A stretch of DNA of 52,188 bases from Phycisphaerae bacterium (GTDB taxonomy: Bacteria > Planctomycetota > Phycisphaerae > SM23-33): assembly GCA_016782885.1 (NCBI GenBank), contig JADHXQ010000020.1:1-52188 (forward strand), given 5' to 3'. The notes under the pieces are model-generated. The model saw only the letters and a program-made list of their open reading frames with translations. It ran no database searches and had not been told where the DNA came from. Made by a program: the position numbers and the translations under genes. Positions within the stretch are counted from its first letter, which is position 1. Every line of letters starts with the position of its first letter. Positions 35,031 to 44,384 of the stretch are shown one piece after another.

Positions 35031-35112
35031 CGGTGTGTCTGTCAATCGCCGCAGAAAACCCGAAAATCCCCCCGACCGCGTTGGGGGGCCTTACTCGGTG
35101 TGTCGCGTCAAT
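35031..35112. repeat. Pair of near-identical direct repeats flanking a terminator
   Basis: CGGTGTGTCTGTCAAT (35031-35046) and CGGTGTGTCGCGTCAAT (35096-35112) are direct repeats differing by one inserted base and a substitution. They flank the intrinsic terminator in the 152-base gap between two HzsA-like genes. Their role is unknown. Confidence 0.4.
35063..35088 (-). terminator. Intrinsic terminator after the HzsA-like gene at 35127
   Basis: On the minus strand CCCCCC pairs with GGGGGG across a nine-base loop and is followed by ATTTTCGGGTTTT. It lies 39 bases beyond the stop at 35127 and should separate that gene from the giant HEAT-cytochrome gene downstream. Confidence 0.65.
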
Positions 35113-35126
35113 TGTGCGCCATCAGT

Positions 35127-37949
35127 TTATTTCGTCTTCAGCGTAACCGGAGTGCTCTCCGGGTACTTGACGGTCTGCTGCTTACCCTTGTGTTCGAACG
35201 TAACAATCAGTTCTTTGACGGTCCCGTTGGCCGGGTCGCCAAACAGAGCGTTGTGATTAGCGGATATGGTGATAGTTCCAGCCTTGTTTTTCTGCTTCAT
35301 CACCTTAGCGGTTACGTCCGTGACCCTCTTGCCGGCGCCATAGGCGACCTTGATGAGCTTCGTGTAGACGAGCGTCTTGGCCTTCCTGGACGGTTGCCCG
35401 CCAGGGGCTCGGTTCTGGCGTTTTATTACTTTTTTCGACAGTTTTAGCGGACCGGATATCTTCATCGAGTCGCCGTCCTGGCGGATGTTGAAGCGGTTGA
35501 TGACCGGCGCCGTGGCGACGCGCGGGCGGACGGCTGAAATGTTCTCCGCCGCGTACGAGATCGGGTCGTACATCTGGCGAATCTCTTCGTCGCCGAGGTA
35601 CGGACCGTTGAGATCGACCCATGCGACCAGCATTTCCAGTTCCTCGGGCGAGACCTTGGCCTTGTTATGCTCGCCGCTGGAGGCGTTTTTGATCAGCATG
35701 CTTTTCGGCGAGAACGCCGAGTAGGGCGGGAGCGTTTTCAGGTCCGAACCATCGCCGCCACTGTTGTATGACTCGACAACATAGACGCCTGAGAGCGGCA
35801 TCTTTTTCTGGCGTCCTCCCCAGCCCTGCCCCCCGCCGACGAGCGTGTAGTACGGTTCGGTGAACGGGCTGACGTCGTCAGGACGGGTGTGGACTCGAGT
35901 GCGCCAGCGGTGCGACGAGGGTCGGTAGGTCATGTTAAGCTTGGCGAACGCCTTGTGCTTGGGATCCTGGTGGCACTTGGCGCAGTTTTTGTCGAGGACC
36001 GGTTGCACGAACCGGGCGTAGCTGACGGACGTCTTGTAGCCCCATGACGGTTCGACCGGCTTCTTCGGGCCTTTGCGCATCGCGATGCTTGTGCTCGACA
36101 TCGCCGTCGGGTTTCCGCGTGTCGAGAGTTTGGACTCATGGCAACCGAAACAGCCTCGCGTTTCGCCGGGCATAACCCCGGTGAACGTACGCATGACGTG
36201 GATGCACTGCTTCTTGGCGTCAAGCATCTGGAAGAATACGGCGATACCGGGCGGAATCTCCATGCAGATGCTGCCGTCTTTTTCGATCGGAACGGTTCCG
36301 AGTATCCGCTTGACGCCATCGGCCTGAAAGACGCTGACCGCCGGTCCGTCGTGCTGGACGGTCTTGTGCCAGGTCGAGTAGCTCTTGGGGTCCATTACCA
36401 CTACCCGAATGTACTTGCCCTTCTCCTTGAGGATATCGGGCGCGTTGTTGAACACGTCGTTACTGTACAGGACGCCGGGCGCGGGGGTTTCGTTGGCCCC
36501 GATCTTCGGCCACTTGACGCGGTCGGGTATTGCCGGCGGGGCCTTTCGCGCCTTGAGCGGCATGGCGTAGTAAGCGTTGTGCGCGCCCTTGTGGATCAGC
36601 TCGCGGTTACCATGCACGTCCATCAGGTAAAGCTGGAACCGATTATTGCCGCTGAGAATTGCCGAGCAGAGGAAATCTTCTTCGCTCAGCGGGTACGGCG
36701 TTTTGTAGGCTCTGAAGTTTTTGCAACTGTGATAGGTCTTTGATTCGGTTTTTTCCGCCGGTCCGTCGCCGACTTCCGTCCAGCGGACCTCCGGGGTGAC
36801 CTTTGTCAGACCGTTGGGATAGTCCAAACCTTTTGCCGGATCGATGATGCCCAGCGCGCCATTGAACCAGTCATGGTGGCCCAGTCCGGTGAACATCACG
36901 CGATTCGAACCGGGGATCGCCCGTGCTTCGGTCAGCACGTCGGGCCAGCGGGACTGGTTGCCCCAGAACGTCTGCACGTTCGTGCCGTCGGGGTTCATCG
37001 TCCAGAGGCTCTGGATTCGCCAGAGCGCTTTTTCGGTGTATTCCCAGCGTGTGTAGATCACGCGCCCGTCGTTCAGGACCGAGGCCATGTACTCGGCTTC
37101 ACCGTTTCGCGAGACCACGTAGATGTTCTTTCCATCGGCGTCGCAGCGTGAGACGGCGTACGCGTGGGTCATCGGCATGCAGCGGACATATGTGTGTGCG
37201 CGCGATGAGCAGAAGGTGATGTGATCGTCCGGCGTGTATACCGGATCGAGGTCGTCGTAATCTCCGAACGTTAGCTGCTTGACTTCCTTGCCCTCGGAGT
37301 CGACCTGGTAAAGGTGGAACGACTTGTGGCCTTGCGGCTGGAAGCTGACGACGATCTTCTTTCCATCGAAGTGGACGTCAGGGCGCCAGAAGCTGCCGAC
37401 CTTATCGCCGAAGAGGCTCTTGGCTTCGCTACCGGGGTCGAGACCGACTGACAGGAGTTTTCCGCCCATGACGGCCATGTAACCGTTGCGGTGTCGCGCT
37501 TCGTGTCGCCATTCGTTCGTCGCGTCGCCTCGCTTACCGTTGGGGAACGGGTTGTCGATCAGGACGATCTTGTCGAAGTCGACAAGCGGATTGGCGAACA
37601 TGATCGCCCGCTTGACGGTTCGGACCTCAAAGTAGAGTTTCTTGATCGCGTCTGCGGCCTTGGCTTCGGCGACTTGCTTTTCGAACTGCGTGAGCTTATC
37701 GAGGTGGGCCTTCAGGGACGGGCAACGTTTGATTTTCGCAAGGCGTGCGGCCAGTTCGCGAGCCCATCCGATCTCGTCGGTAATGAGCTTTGTCGACGGT
37801 TTATTGCTGCATTGCATAAGCCAGTCGGCTTCGAGTTGGGTTTGCCCTTCGGGCGTGATCGCCGCCGCGGCGCTCGCTATCGGCGGGGCGGTAAAGCTCA
37901 TTGCGGACAGAATCAATACGAAAAGCAAGAATTTCGCGGTATTTCTCAT
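35127..37949 (-). CDS. HzsA-like secreted diheme propeller protein
   Basis: This protein has about 940 residues and a signal peptide of the form MRNTAKFLLF...PIASAA. A helical N-region leads to a TolB/WD40-like propeller (about 150-480; HFDGKKIVVSFQPQG, YTPDDHITFCSSR). The haem domain has CFGCH (about 600-604) and CAKCH (about 656-660). Beyond the usual end there is an extra C-terminal beta domain of about 130 residues (KLIKVAYGAGKRVTDVTAKV...). It is most similar to the protein at 11115 (shared YTRWEY/YSRWEY, LWRIQSLWT, MPGETRGC.GCHE) but lacks its galactose-binding-like domain. ATG 37949 is favoured since GGAA lies suitably upstream; ATG 37964 is in frame. A strong promoter precedes it and a terminator follows, so it is probably a single-gene transcript. 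Confidence 0.82.
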   Translation of the reverse strand: MRNTAKFLLFVLILSAMSFTAPPIASAAAAITPEGQTQLEADWLMQCSNKPSTKLITDEIGWARELAARLAKIKRCPSLKAHLDKLTQFEKQVAEAKAADAIKKLYFEVRTVKRAIMFANPLVDFDKIVLIDNPFPNGKRGDATNEWRHEARHRNGYMAVMGGKLLSVGLDPGSEAKSLFGDKVGSFWRPDVHFDGKKIVVSFQPQGHKSFHLYQVDSEGKEVKQLTFGDYDDLDPVYTPDDHITFCSSRAHTYVRCMPMTHAYAVSRCDADGKNIYVVSRNGEAEYMASVLNDGRVIYTRWEYTEKALWRIQSLWTMNPDGTNVQTFWGNQSRWPDVLTEARAIPGSNRVMFTGLGHHDWFNGALGIIDPAKGLDYPNGLTKVTPEVRWTEVGDGPAEKTESKTYHSCKNFRAYKTPYPLSEEDFLCSAILSGNNRFQLYLMDVHGNRELIHKGAHNAYYAMPLKARKAPPAIPDRVKWPKIGANETPAPGVLYSNDVFNNAPDILKEKGKYIRVVVMDPKSYSTWHKTVQHDGPAVSVFQADGVKRILGTVPIEKDGSICMEIPPGIAVFFQMLDAKKQCIHVMRTFTGVMPGETRGCFGCHESKLSTRGNPTAMSSTSIAMRKGPKKPVEPSWGYKTSVSYARFVQPVLDKNCAKCHQDPKHKAFAKLNMTYRPSSHRWRTRVHTRPDDVSPFTEPYYTLVGGGQGWGGRQKKMPLSGVYVVESYNSGGDGSDLKTLPPYSAFSPKSMLIKNASSGEHNKAKVSPEELEMLVAWVDLNGPYLGDEEIRQMYDPISYAAENISAVRPRVATAPVINRFNIRQDGDSMKISGPLKLSKKVIKRQNRAPGGQPSRKAKTLVYTKLIKVAYGAGKRVTDVTAKVMKQKNKAGTITISANHNALFGDPANGTVKELIVTFEHKGKQQTVKYPESTPVTLKTK

Positions 37950-38019
37950 TCGACTGGTTTCCATTAATGGGTTGGAGGTATGTTGGAACGTTCGATGTTT
38001 CCGATATTTTCGTCCGTGT

Positions 38020-38049
38020 ATTGTATGGGTTTGCGACCGGCTGAGTCAA
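38020..38049 (-). promoter_or_regulatory. Strong sigma-70-like promoter for the HzsA-like gene at 37949
   Basis: On the minus strand TTGACT (38049-38044) and TACAAT (38025-38020) are 18 bases apart, each with five of six consensus bases. Transcription should begin near 38013, giving a leader of about 64 bases. Confidence 0.6.
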
Positions 38050-38082
38050 CTATGAAACATTCGGTCTCTGTACGATGTACGA

Positions 38083-39405
38083 TCACTTTTTGTTTGCATG
38101 CGGATATCCCTTTTCGATTGACCAGTAGCGTGTGCTCCGCTTGTCGGGTGTGAGGGGTCTTCCGTGCTCTGCGCCTGGCGAGAGGTTATCGCGGAGCAGC
38201 AGGATCAGGTCGGAACTGACTGCCGGACTGGAATGGAAGTACGCGTGCCCGAGAAAACCGGTGTTTACTTGTGCGTCGATGAAGTCTATCCGGTCGATAA
38301 CCTCAAGTTCTTTTATGCGGTCGGGAGAGATTATTCTCAGCGACAGTTCCCCGAGTCGCGCGATGCTCTCGAACAGCCAGACCGCGAAGTTGATGGCCTT
38401 GTCATCCCTGGAAAGATAGATCGTGACCCGTTCTGCGCCCATGAACGCCATTTCAGCGCTGAGGCGCTGGGAGGCGACCTCCATGTCGATGTCGGCGGCC
38501 GCAAGGACGACGTTCCCGACCTTACCCAGCACGCCCCGGGCGGTTTGGCCTGGTGATCCGGCGGTCCGGTCATCTTTCTCCCGCGATGCAGTGGCGGCGA
38601 TTACCAGTTCCCTGAACGCCGAAGCCGCTACTCCCGTACCGCGGCTGTGGGCCAGGACGTGTATCTTTTGAAGGTCCCCGCACCCCGCTATCGCCCGCAG
38701 GAACTGCTTGAAATGAAATACCGTGAATTCGCTCGACTCGCGATCGTACCCGTAACTCATTAAATCTCGTTTAGCGGGCCAGGAATAGACGATCGGAACT
38801 CCGCGCCGCCCCAGGAAATGCCACAACTCCGCGGTTACGAAAACGCTGTCTTCGAAGTTGTTGTTGAAACCGTGAATGTATACAAACGCCTCCTTGTATC
38901 TCGCCGTTTCGAGGCGTTTGCTGAGTTCATTGTCGAGCTTGCCCGAGATTTCCTTCTCCAGTTTCACCTCTTTGGGATCCAACTCGATACCGGCGCCCGC
39001 GGAGATCACCGACAGGGGAGTTGCGGGGAATCTGGCGTGTTCGGTTGTCCGGTTTGTTTTCAGCGGCAGCGACACAGACCGCTTCCTGGTCCGGCTGTTC
39101 TCGACCAGCACACCCCACTCGACGTCCTTTCCGATTTCGACGATACACGAACCGAATGCCATGGAGGTTGACCGCCCGTGGCCGTATTCCACGGAACCGT
39201 TTTTTGTTGCTTTCGGTTCCCGGTCGGTCACGTACAGCACGTCGACCTTGTTGTTCTGCAGATGGTGCGGCACGTCAGCGAAGGGATTTGCTTCCTGGGC
39301 GATGTAGAGGTTCGGTGTGGGCATCAGCGGTCTGTGGTTGCACCCGAAAGCCGCGGGCAATACCAGAATGATGCAGACCGTAAGCGCGATACGCCGCCTG
39401 GGCAT
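38083..39405 (-). CDS. DUF900-like alpha/beta hydrolase, probable lipoprotein
   Basis: This protein has 440 residues. The N-terminus MPRRRIALTVCIILVLPAAFGC has a basic start, a hydrophobic core and a lipobox-like AFGC, so attachment by Cys 22 is likely. VDVLYVTDREPKA and a long mixed region precede the hydrolase fold: AFVYIHGFNNNFEDS supplies the oxyanion-hole strand, VLAHSRGTG carries the probable nucleophile Ser in an HSxG elbow, and VVLAAADIDMEV supplies the acid Asp. These match the 'alpha/beta hydrolase of unknown function' DUF900 family. AGGGAGA precedes ATG 39405. It lies behind the FG-GAP gene by 51 bases on the same strand. The substrate is unknown. Confidence 0.78.
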   Translation of the reverse strand: MPRRRIALTVCIILVLPAAFGCNHRPLMPTPNLYIAQEANPFADVPHHLQNNKVDVLYVTDREPKATKNGSVEYGHGRSTSMAFGSCIVEIGKDVEWGVLVENSRTRKRSVSLPLKTNRTTEHARFPATPLSVISAGAGIELDPKEVKLEKEISGKLDNELSKRLETARYKEAFVYIHGFNNNFEDSVFVTAELWHFLGRRGVPIVYSWPAKRDLMSYGYDRESSEFTVFHFKQFLRAIAGCGDLQKIHVLAHSRGTGVAASAFRELVIAATASREKDDRTAGSPGQTARGVLGKVGNVVLAAADIDMEVASQRLSAEMAFMGAERVTIYLSRDDKAINFAVWLFESIARLGELSLRIISPDRIKELEVIDRIDFIDAQVNTGFLGHAYFHSSPAVSSDLILLLRDNLSPGAEHGRPLTPDKRSTRYWSIEKGYPHANKK

Positions 39406-39456
39406 TGCGGTTCTCCCTGAAAGTTATTTACTTGCCGGTTGTCGCCGGTGGTCGGG

Positions 39457-40656
39457 CTATTTTCTGAGGTTCTCGAAGATTACCGGACCGCCGAATTTGC
39501 CCGTCACGACGATATCGAGGTCGCCGTCGCCGTCGAGGTCCACCAGCGGGATGCTCAGTCCGGCGCCGATTCCTTCGGTTTCGCTTATGACATGCCTGGT
39601 CCATTTGGGCGTCGCCCCTCGCTGGAGTTCGTACCAGTACAGGCAGGGCGGGTCCTTGGCGCCGGGGTCGCCGCCGTTGTGTGCGAACATCCGCTTGCCG
39701 ATGACCAGGTCCATGTCGCCGTCACCGTCAACGTCGCCCATTGCGATCGCGTGCGCCTGCGACCATGACTTGTCGATCACGTGCTGCTTCCACGTAACAT
39801 CTTTGCCTTTTCGGATTTGCTGATACCAGAATATTCCGTACCTGTGGGCCGAACTGGTGATTATGTCGTTGGCGCCGTCGGCGTTTACGTCGTACACATG
39901 GATCTGCGGGGTGTGCTCGGATTTGCCTTCTTTGATGTTCCCGACCGCCAGCGGGTGCGATTTCCACTTGCCCTTGCGCGGGTCGGCCGGCGCCTCGTAC
40001 CACGCGCCGGGGCGAAGTATGTCCGGGCGCCCGTCGCCGTTTACGTCACCGACACCGCCGCCGTACGTGATTCTCTTCGTCGAGACCACGTGTTTGATCA
40101 TGCCCGTGGTTCCGTCAGGCTTTTTGCCGACTTCGTACCAGTGAGTGGTCTGGGTTGCGGGCAGTATCTCCAGGGCCTTTCCGTCGCCGTCGATATCCCA
40201 CAGGTCGCCGCACTCGTGGTTCCCGCTCTTTTCGATCACCTTCATGGGCCAATCGCCCTCGGCGCCGGTGTTGCGATACCAGTCTATCTGTTTGGCGAAC
40301 CAGCAGCAGGTGACCACGTCGAGTTTCCCGTCGCCGTCGACGTCCAGCGGGAGATTGGCGAAGTCGTCCCAGTATCCCTTGCCCTTGTCGTCGACCTTTC
40401 CGCGCAGCTTGCGGTACTTGTGCGGTTTCCAGGTCGGCGCCTCGTACCAGTATGGACCGGCTACTATGTCGAGCTTTCCGTCACCGTTGAAGTCGCCGAC
40501 CTCGCATGCCTCCGAGCGGAAGTTGCTCACCCGTGTCATCTTGAAGGTTACTTTTTTGCCTTTCTCATTGGCCTGTTTGGCCCCGGGGCTGAGGCAGGCC
40601 CATAGTCCGATTACTGCGACAGCGGCGATGAGTATCCATTGTGGAGTGCGTTTCAT
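39457..40656 (-). CDS. Secreted FG-GAP/VCBS repeat protein
   Basis: This protein has 399 residues. An N-terminal hydrophobic segment ends in LWAC, so it is a signal peptide, possibly but not convincingly of lipoprotein type. The mature part contains about six repeats with calcium-binding loops of the type DFNGDGKLDIV, DVDGDGKLDVV, DVNGDGRPDIL and DLDGDGDLDIV, each followed by a WYE-type strand. This gives a seven-bladed FG-GAP propeller, usually a binding or adhesion module. It follows the sulfatase by 13 bases and is the last or next-to-last gene of the symporter-sulfatase run. It could hold polysaccharide or protein at the surface near the sulfatase. Confidence 0.8.
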   Translation of the reverse strand: MKRTPQWILIAAVAVIGLWACLSPGAKQANEKGKKVTFKMTRVSNFRSEACEVGDFNGDGKLDIVAGPYWYEAPTWKPHKYRKLRGKVDDKGKGYWDDFANLPLDVDGDGKLDVVTCCWFAKQIDWYRNTGAEGDWPMKVIEKSGNHECGDLWDIDGDGKALEILPATQTTHWYEVGKKPDGTTGMIKHVVSTKRITYGGGVGDVNGDGRPDILRPGAWYEAPADPRKGKWKSHPLAVGNIKEGKSEHTPQIHVYDVNADGANDIITSSAHRYGIFWYQQIRKGKDVTWKQHVIDKSWSQAHAIAMGDVDGDGDMDLVIGKRMFAHNGGDPGAKDPPCLYWYELQRGATPKWTRHVISETEGIGAGLSIPLVDLDGDGDLDIVVTGKFGGPVIFENLRK

Positions 40657-40669
40657 GGTTCGGTACCTT

Positions 40670-42199
40670 TCACTGCTTCTTTTTTCGCGTCCGTTGTTTT
40701 TTCTGCCGACCGCCTCCGAGCTGCTTCAACCACGCGTCGTGGCGTGCGGCGAGTTGCTTGACTTTCTCGGGCATCCTGTCGGCGAGGTTGTTCAGTTCGG
40801 TGCGGTCGGCTTCCATATCGTACAGTTCCCAAGGCCCGTACCGCCACGAGATTTTCCACTTCCCGGCGCGCAGGGCCTTGTATTTTCCAAACTCGAAGAA
40901 TATTTCTTCGTGCGGTTCGCGCCGCTGGCCTTTGAGTATCGGCAGGAGGCTCATGCCCCGCAGCGGGCGGAGTTTGGCTCCGTCGAATTGCTCGGGGTAC
41001 CTGGTCGCGGTGATGTCCAGCAGGGTGGCCATTATGTCGATTATGTGCGCGCTCTGGTCGGTCTGCGTTCCGGGCTTGACCACTCCGGGCCAGTGGGCGA
41101 TCAGCGGTGTCGATACGCCGCCCTCGTGCTGGTTCTGTTTGTACAGGCGGAAGGGTGTGTTGGAAACCTGCGCCCAGCCTTCGTGATAGGTCCAGTACGA
41201 GTTCGCCGGTCCGGGCGGAATGTCCGGCGTGCGGGTCCGCTGGAACGGGCATCCGCCGTTATCGCTGAGGAAAAGCAGCAGCGTGTTGTCGTCCATGTTG
41301 AGTTTTTTGAGCCTGCCCATCAGCTTGCCTATGTTCTGGTCGACGCGGTCGATCATCGCAGCGAAGACCGCCATCGTCAGATCTTCGGTCTTCTTCCGGT
41401 CGTCCGAGAGCGTATCCCACGCCGGGACCTTGGGGTCCCGCGGCGCGAGTTTCCACTTCGGATCGAGCAGGCCCATCTTCAGTTGCCGCTGGTGACGCTC
41501 GACCCGCAGGGCGTCCCAGCCCTTCATGAACTTGCCCTTGTACTTTGCGATGTCCTCGGGCCAGGCCTGCAGCGGGTAGTGCGGCGCGTTGTAGGCGACG
41601 TACAGGAAGAACGGCTTGTTCGAATGTTTCCTGGCGGTCTCGTCGAGAAACTGCATCGCGTAGCCGGTGTTGGCGTCGGTCGTATAAAAACCTTTCTTCG
41701 GTACGGTGAACTTTTTTTCGTCCAGGCGGAACGTGTTATCGCCGGTGAAAAAGTTCGTAGCCCCGCTGAGGTGTCCGAAGTAGCGGTCGAACCCTTTCTT
41801 GATGGGGGTCGACGACATGTGCCACTTGCCCGTCATCAGCGTCCGATAGCCCGCCCGCTGCATTGCCTGTCCCAGCGTCATGGCGTTTCGCAACGCTCCG
41901 CCTCCGACTTCCCGATGATAACACCCGGTAAGCAGGCTCGCCCGCGTAGGCTCGCACTTGGCGGTGTTGTAGAACTGCGTGAACTTCAGCCCGCCGGCGG
42001 CCAGCTTGTCGATGTTCGGCGTCTCGATCGCACTGCCGTAACAACCGAGATCCGAGAACCCCATATCGTCGACCATTATCAGGATGACGTTCGGCGGCCG
42101 TTTACTCTTCGACGCTGCCCGCCCGGACCGCCCACAGGCAACCGCCGCGGCGCCTGCCGCCGCCGTCTTGAGAAAATTGCGTCTGCCGGTTCTATTCAT
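40670..42199 (-). CDS. Arylsulfatase-family FGly sulfatase with twin-arginine signal
   Basis: This protein has about 509 residues. MNRTGRRNFLKTAAAGAAAVACG is an evident Tat signal with RRNFLK. NVILIMVDDMGFSDLGCYG holds the metal-binding Asp pair. CEPTR (82-86) is the CxPxR site where Cys becomes formylglycine. GKWHMSS and FLSDNGGC complete the S1-type active site. It probably removes sulfate esters from a glycan, since the family and operon suggest a carbohydrate, but the substrate is not visible. ATG 42199 is preceded by GGAGG; an in-frame ATG at 42256 would overlap the mutarotase-like gene. It lies 20 bases after that gene. A working FGE must be encoded elsewhere if the enzyme is active. 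Confidence 0.9.
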   Translation of the reverse strand: MNRTGRRNFLKTAAAGAAAVACGRSGRAASKSKRPPNVILIMVDDMGFSDLGCYGSAIETPNIDKLAAGGLKFTQFYNTAKCEPTRASLLTGCYHREVGGGALRNAMTLGQAMQRAGYRTLMTGKWHMSSTPIKKGFDRYFGHLSGATNFFTGDNTFRLDEKKFTVPKKGFYTTDANTGYAMQFLDETARKHSNKPFFLYVAYNAPHYPLQAWPEDIAKYKGKFMKGWDALRVERHQRQLKMGLLDPKWKLAPRDPKVPAWDTLSDDRKKTEDLTMAVFAAMIDRVDQNIGKLMGRLKKLNMDDNTLLLFLSDNGGCPFQRTRTPDIPPGPANSYWTYHEGWAQVSNTPFRLYKQNQHEGGVSTPLIAHWPGVVKPGTQTDQSAHIIDIMATLLDITATRYPEQFDGAKLRPLRGMSLLPILKGQRREPHEEIFFEFGKYKALRAGKWKISWRYGPWELYDMEADRTELNNLADRMPEKVKQLAARHDAWLKQLGGGRQKKQRTRKKKQ

Positions 42200-42219
42200 C
42201 GAAGGCGATCCTCCGTTCC

Positions 42220-43356
42220 TTAACGTCCATTGGCGATCAGGAAATCCAGATCGCACGAAACGCTTATGCTCTGTCCGCCTTTCCCGAGGATCGTGATCTC
42301 GCCGCCGGCGCCAGGGACAATGTCCCGGACTCCCGTGAAATCGCCGGCGATGGGGATAACTCCCACGATTACCCTTATCGAGGTCGGCTGGGCCTTCTTG
42401 AATTCAACAAACGATTTGAATCCTTTCTCCTGCAGAAAGTTCGGTTCAACGCTCTCCTTTATACCGTAGTGGAAGAAACCGGCGATTTCTTCCATTCCAA
42501 GCACGCCCGAAAGCCTGCCGCTCCAGGGCGCGTAATGCCTGCCGCCATTGGACATCCAGAAGAGCGTCTGGGGCAATACGCCGGGATCCTTGAGTTGGAA
42601 ATAGAGGTATCCCCGGTCCGGGAAGGAAGCCGCGGTAAAGACGAACGGCTTTGAGGTGTCGCTCACGAAGAGCACCACGTCCTCGTATCCCTTTTGGGTG
42701 GGATAGCGTGTCAGGTCCACGGTGCTGCCGTCGCAACAGGGCGCCTTCGTGCGGTCGGGTATCTCCTGTCCCGGTTTGAGAAGACAGTAACCTCCCATTG
42801 CGGAATCTTCGATCGGCGACGGCGTTGTGAATCCGGTTACGGGCCCCGTCATGTCGATAATTCCCGCCCCGGGTTCCCGGGGAAACTGGAGGATGGCGTG
42901 ATGGCCCGCCGATGACTTTCCTTCCAGCCCGGTGACGATATGCTCGCTGTAGATCAACGGCTCGCCGTCTCTCAGCCGGATGATTTTCTCAACCGCGCCG
43001 CCGTCCGCATCGAGATCCATTCTCAACCTGAGCGCCTTTGCTCCGTCGCGATCGTCCAGTCCGACATAATCCCAGCAGTCGTTGCACGTCTTACCGTGTA
43101 CGGGATGCTTTTGATTCTCGTATGGTTCGGTGTTGGCCCCGAATGGCAGGCAGAAAAAATCGCCGCGCAGGACCTTGACGATCGGGTCGATGTCTCCGAT
43201 ATCCGCCTCGTTCCACCATGGCGCGGTGAAGAAAGGCGATATGCTCTTGTTGAACGTGGCGGTCAGATGTCCGCCCTGGACGGTGACATGCACCTCGACC
43301 TGGTCGTTTTTCAGCAAGTAGCCCGGTTGGCCGTTGTTGCTTACAATTCCGCTCAT
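42220..43356 (-). CDS. Cytoplasmic beta-sandwich protein resembling galactose mutarotase-like enzymes
   Basis: This protein has about 378 residues and no signal peptide. The succession of beta strands, with VEVHVTVQGGHLTATFN near the start and HHAILQFPREPG, FTAASFPDRGYLYFQLKD and LFWMSNGGRHYAPWSG later, resembles aldose-1-epimerase-like folds, but I do not recognise an exact family and the catalytic His/Glu pair is not certain. The ATG overlaps the stop of the UroD gene as ATGA, so it is co-translated with it. The location between a solute symporter, a UroD protein and a sulfatase suggests work on an imported sugar or sugar derivative. Confidence 0.6.
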   Translation of the reverse strand: MSGIVSNNGQPGYLLKNDQVEVHVTVQGGHLTATFNKSISPFFTAPWWNEADIGDIDPIVKVLRGDFFCLPFGANTEPYENQKHPVHGKTCNDCWDYVGLDDRDGAKALRLRMDLDADGGAVEKIIRLRDGEPLIYSEHIVTGLEGKSSAGHHAILQFPREPGAGIIDMTGPVTGFTTPSPIEDSAMGGYCLLKPGQEIPDRTKAPCCDGSTVDLTRYPTQKGYEDVVLFVSDTSKPFVFTAASFPDRGYLYFQLKDPGVLPQTLFWMSNGGRHYAPWSGRLSGVLGMEEIAGFFHYGIKESVEPNFLQEKGFKSFVEFKKAQPTSIRVIVGVIPIAGDFTGVRDIVPGAGGEITILGKGGQSISVSCDLDFLIANGR

Positions 43357-44366
43357 GCGCCGCCCCAATAATCTTTCTGTCTGGCGAATTCTCTGAACAT
43401 TTCTTCAGTTATTTCTTCCGAAACGCCTATCGCTTCGCCCATACCGTAGTTGAAGACGATGAAACCTCCGTCGGGAGTCGACCAGTTTTCAACCAGTTCG
43501 GTGATCTCGGATCGTATCTCGTCGAGGTTGCCCGCCGGCAGGGTCTTCTGGATATCCGCGGTGGTGAGAAAGCAGATTTTACCCGCGGCCAGTTCGCCCA
43601 TCGTCTTGATACCGTACAATTGCGGCTGCTGTATGTTCATGACATCAACGCCGATGTCGATGAAGATCGGGATGAAATTATTGACGCGTCCGCAACTGTG
43701 GAACATGAGATGCCACCCGTTGTCGTGCACCGCCCGCACCATTTTCCGGTAGCGTGGAGCGAAGAATTCCTCAAACATGTCGCGGCTTATGAAAGTGGAT
43801 CTCTGCGTGCCCCAGTCGTCGGTGACGAAAAGCCCGTTTACCCTGTCGCCGAAACGGCGATGCAGTTCGCCCCAGTGCTCGAGCTTCCACTCGAGGATCA
43901 TGTCGAGGGTCTTCTCGCATTTTTCAGGTTCCTGGTACAGGTCCACGAGCGTCTCTGAGAAACCGTGAAGCATGTCGAGCCGTTCGAAGAGATTGAAATG
44001 GCTGGTAACGACGACATAGCGGTCTTCGGCGTCTTTCATCGTGTCGTCGAGGCGCTCGAAATAGAATGGGTCCTTCGGGTCCGGCGGACTGTAGGAATCG
44101 AGCTTCGACCAGTCGGCCAGCGGGTGATGCTTGACCTGGCCCATATTTTCGACGTCGGACGCTTCCCATCCGCATCCCCAGTCATCATATGCCTTGTGTC
44201 TGTCCGGCCAGCAGTTGGGGTCGAAGAACCACCCGTTCTTCTGCCGATCCATCTCCCAGCAGTCGCAGATATCGTTGGGGACGCCATCTACAATCGATTG
44301 CCAGAACGGGAGCCGGGGCGGTTTCCTGAATTCGATGGCTCTTGTCACGATCTCGCGTCTGTCCAT
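43353..44366 (-). CDS. Uroporphyrinogen decarboxylase-family protein
   Basis: This is a cytoplasmic protein of 337 residues. The UroD-like barrel is recognised by FHSCGRV near residue 220, FLTTADIQKTLPAGN near 270, and the C-terminal GGFIVFNYGMGEAIG. It lacks the arginine-rich N-terminal substrate motif of true HemE. Relatives are found in catabolic operons and in methyl-transfer systems. AGGAAG lies upstream of ATG 44366, 18 bases after the symporter gene, and its stop overlaps the next start (ATGA). It is clearly different in sequence from the UroD protein at 29881. A role in demethylating or otherwise modifying the imported substrate is inference. Confidence 0.75.
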   Translation of the reverse strand: MDRREIVTRAIEFRKPPRLPFWQSIVDGVPNDICDCWEMDRQKNGWFFDPNCWPDRHKAYDDWGCGWEASDVENMGQVKHHPLADWSKLDSYSPPDPKDPFYFERLDDTMKDAEDRYVVVTSHFNLFERLDMLHGFSETLVDLYQEPEKCEKTLDMILEWKLEHWGELHRRFGDRVNGLFVTDDWGTQRSTFISRDMFEEFFAPRYRKMVRAVHDNGWHLMFHSCGRVNNFIPIFIDIGVDVMNIQQPQLYGIKTMGELAAGKICFLTTADIQKTLPAGNLDEIRSEITELVENWSTPDGGFIVFNYGMGEAIGVSEEITEEMFREFARQKDYWGGA

Positions 44367-44384
44367 GATCTTACTTCCTTGCCC

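Noticed and set aside
6269..37949. Anammox hydrazine synthase
   Set aside because: Only alpha-like propeller cytochromes are present. HzsB/C and hydrazine dehydrogenase are absent, and such relatives occur in many non-anammox planctomycetes.
40145..42223. 692-codon plus-strand open frame
   Set aside because: It is antisense to the sulfatase, whose CEPTR and metal motifs prove the minus strand.
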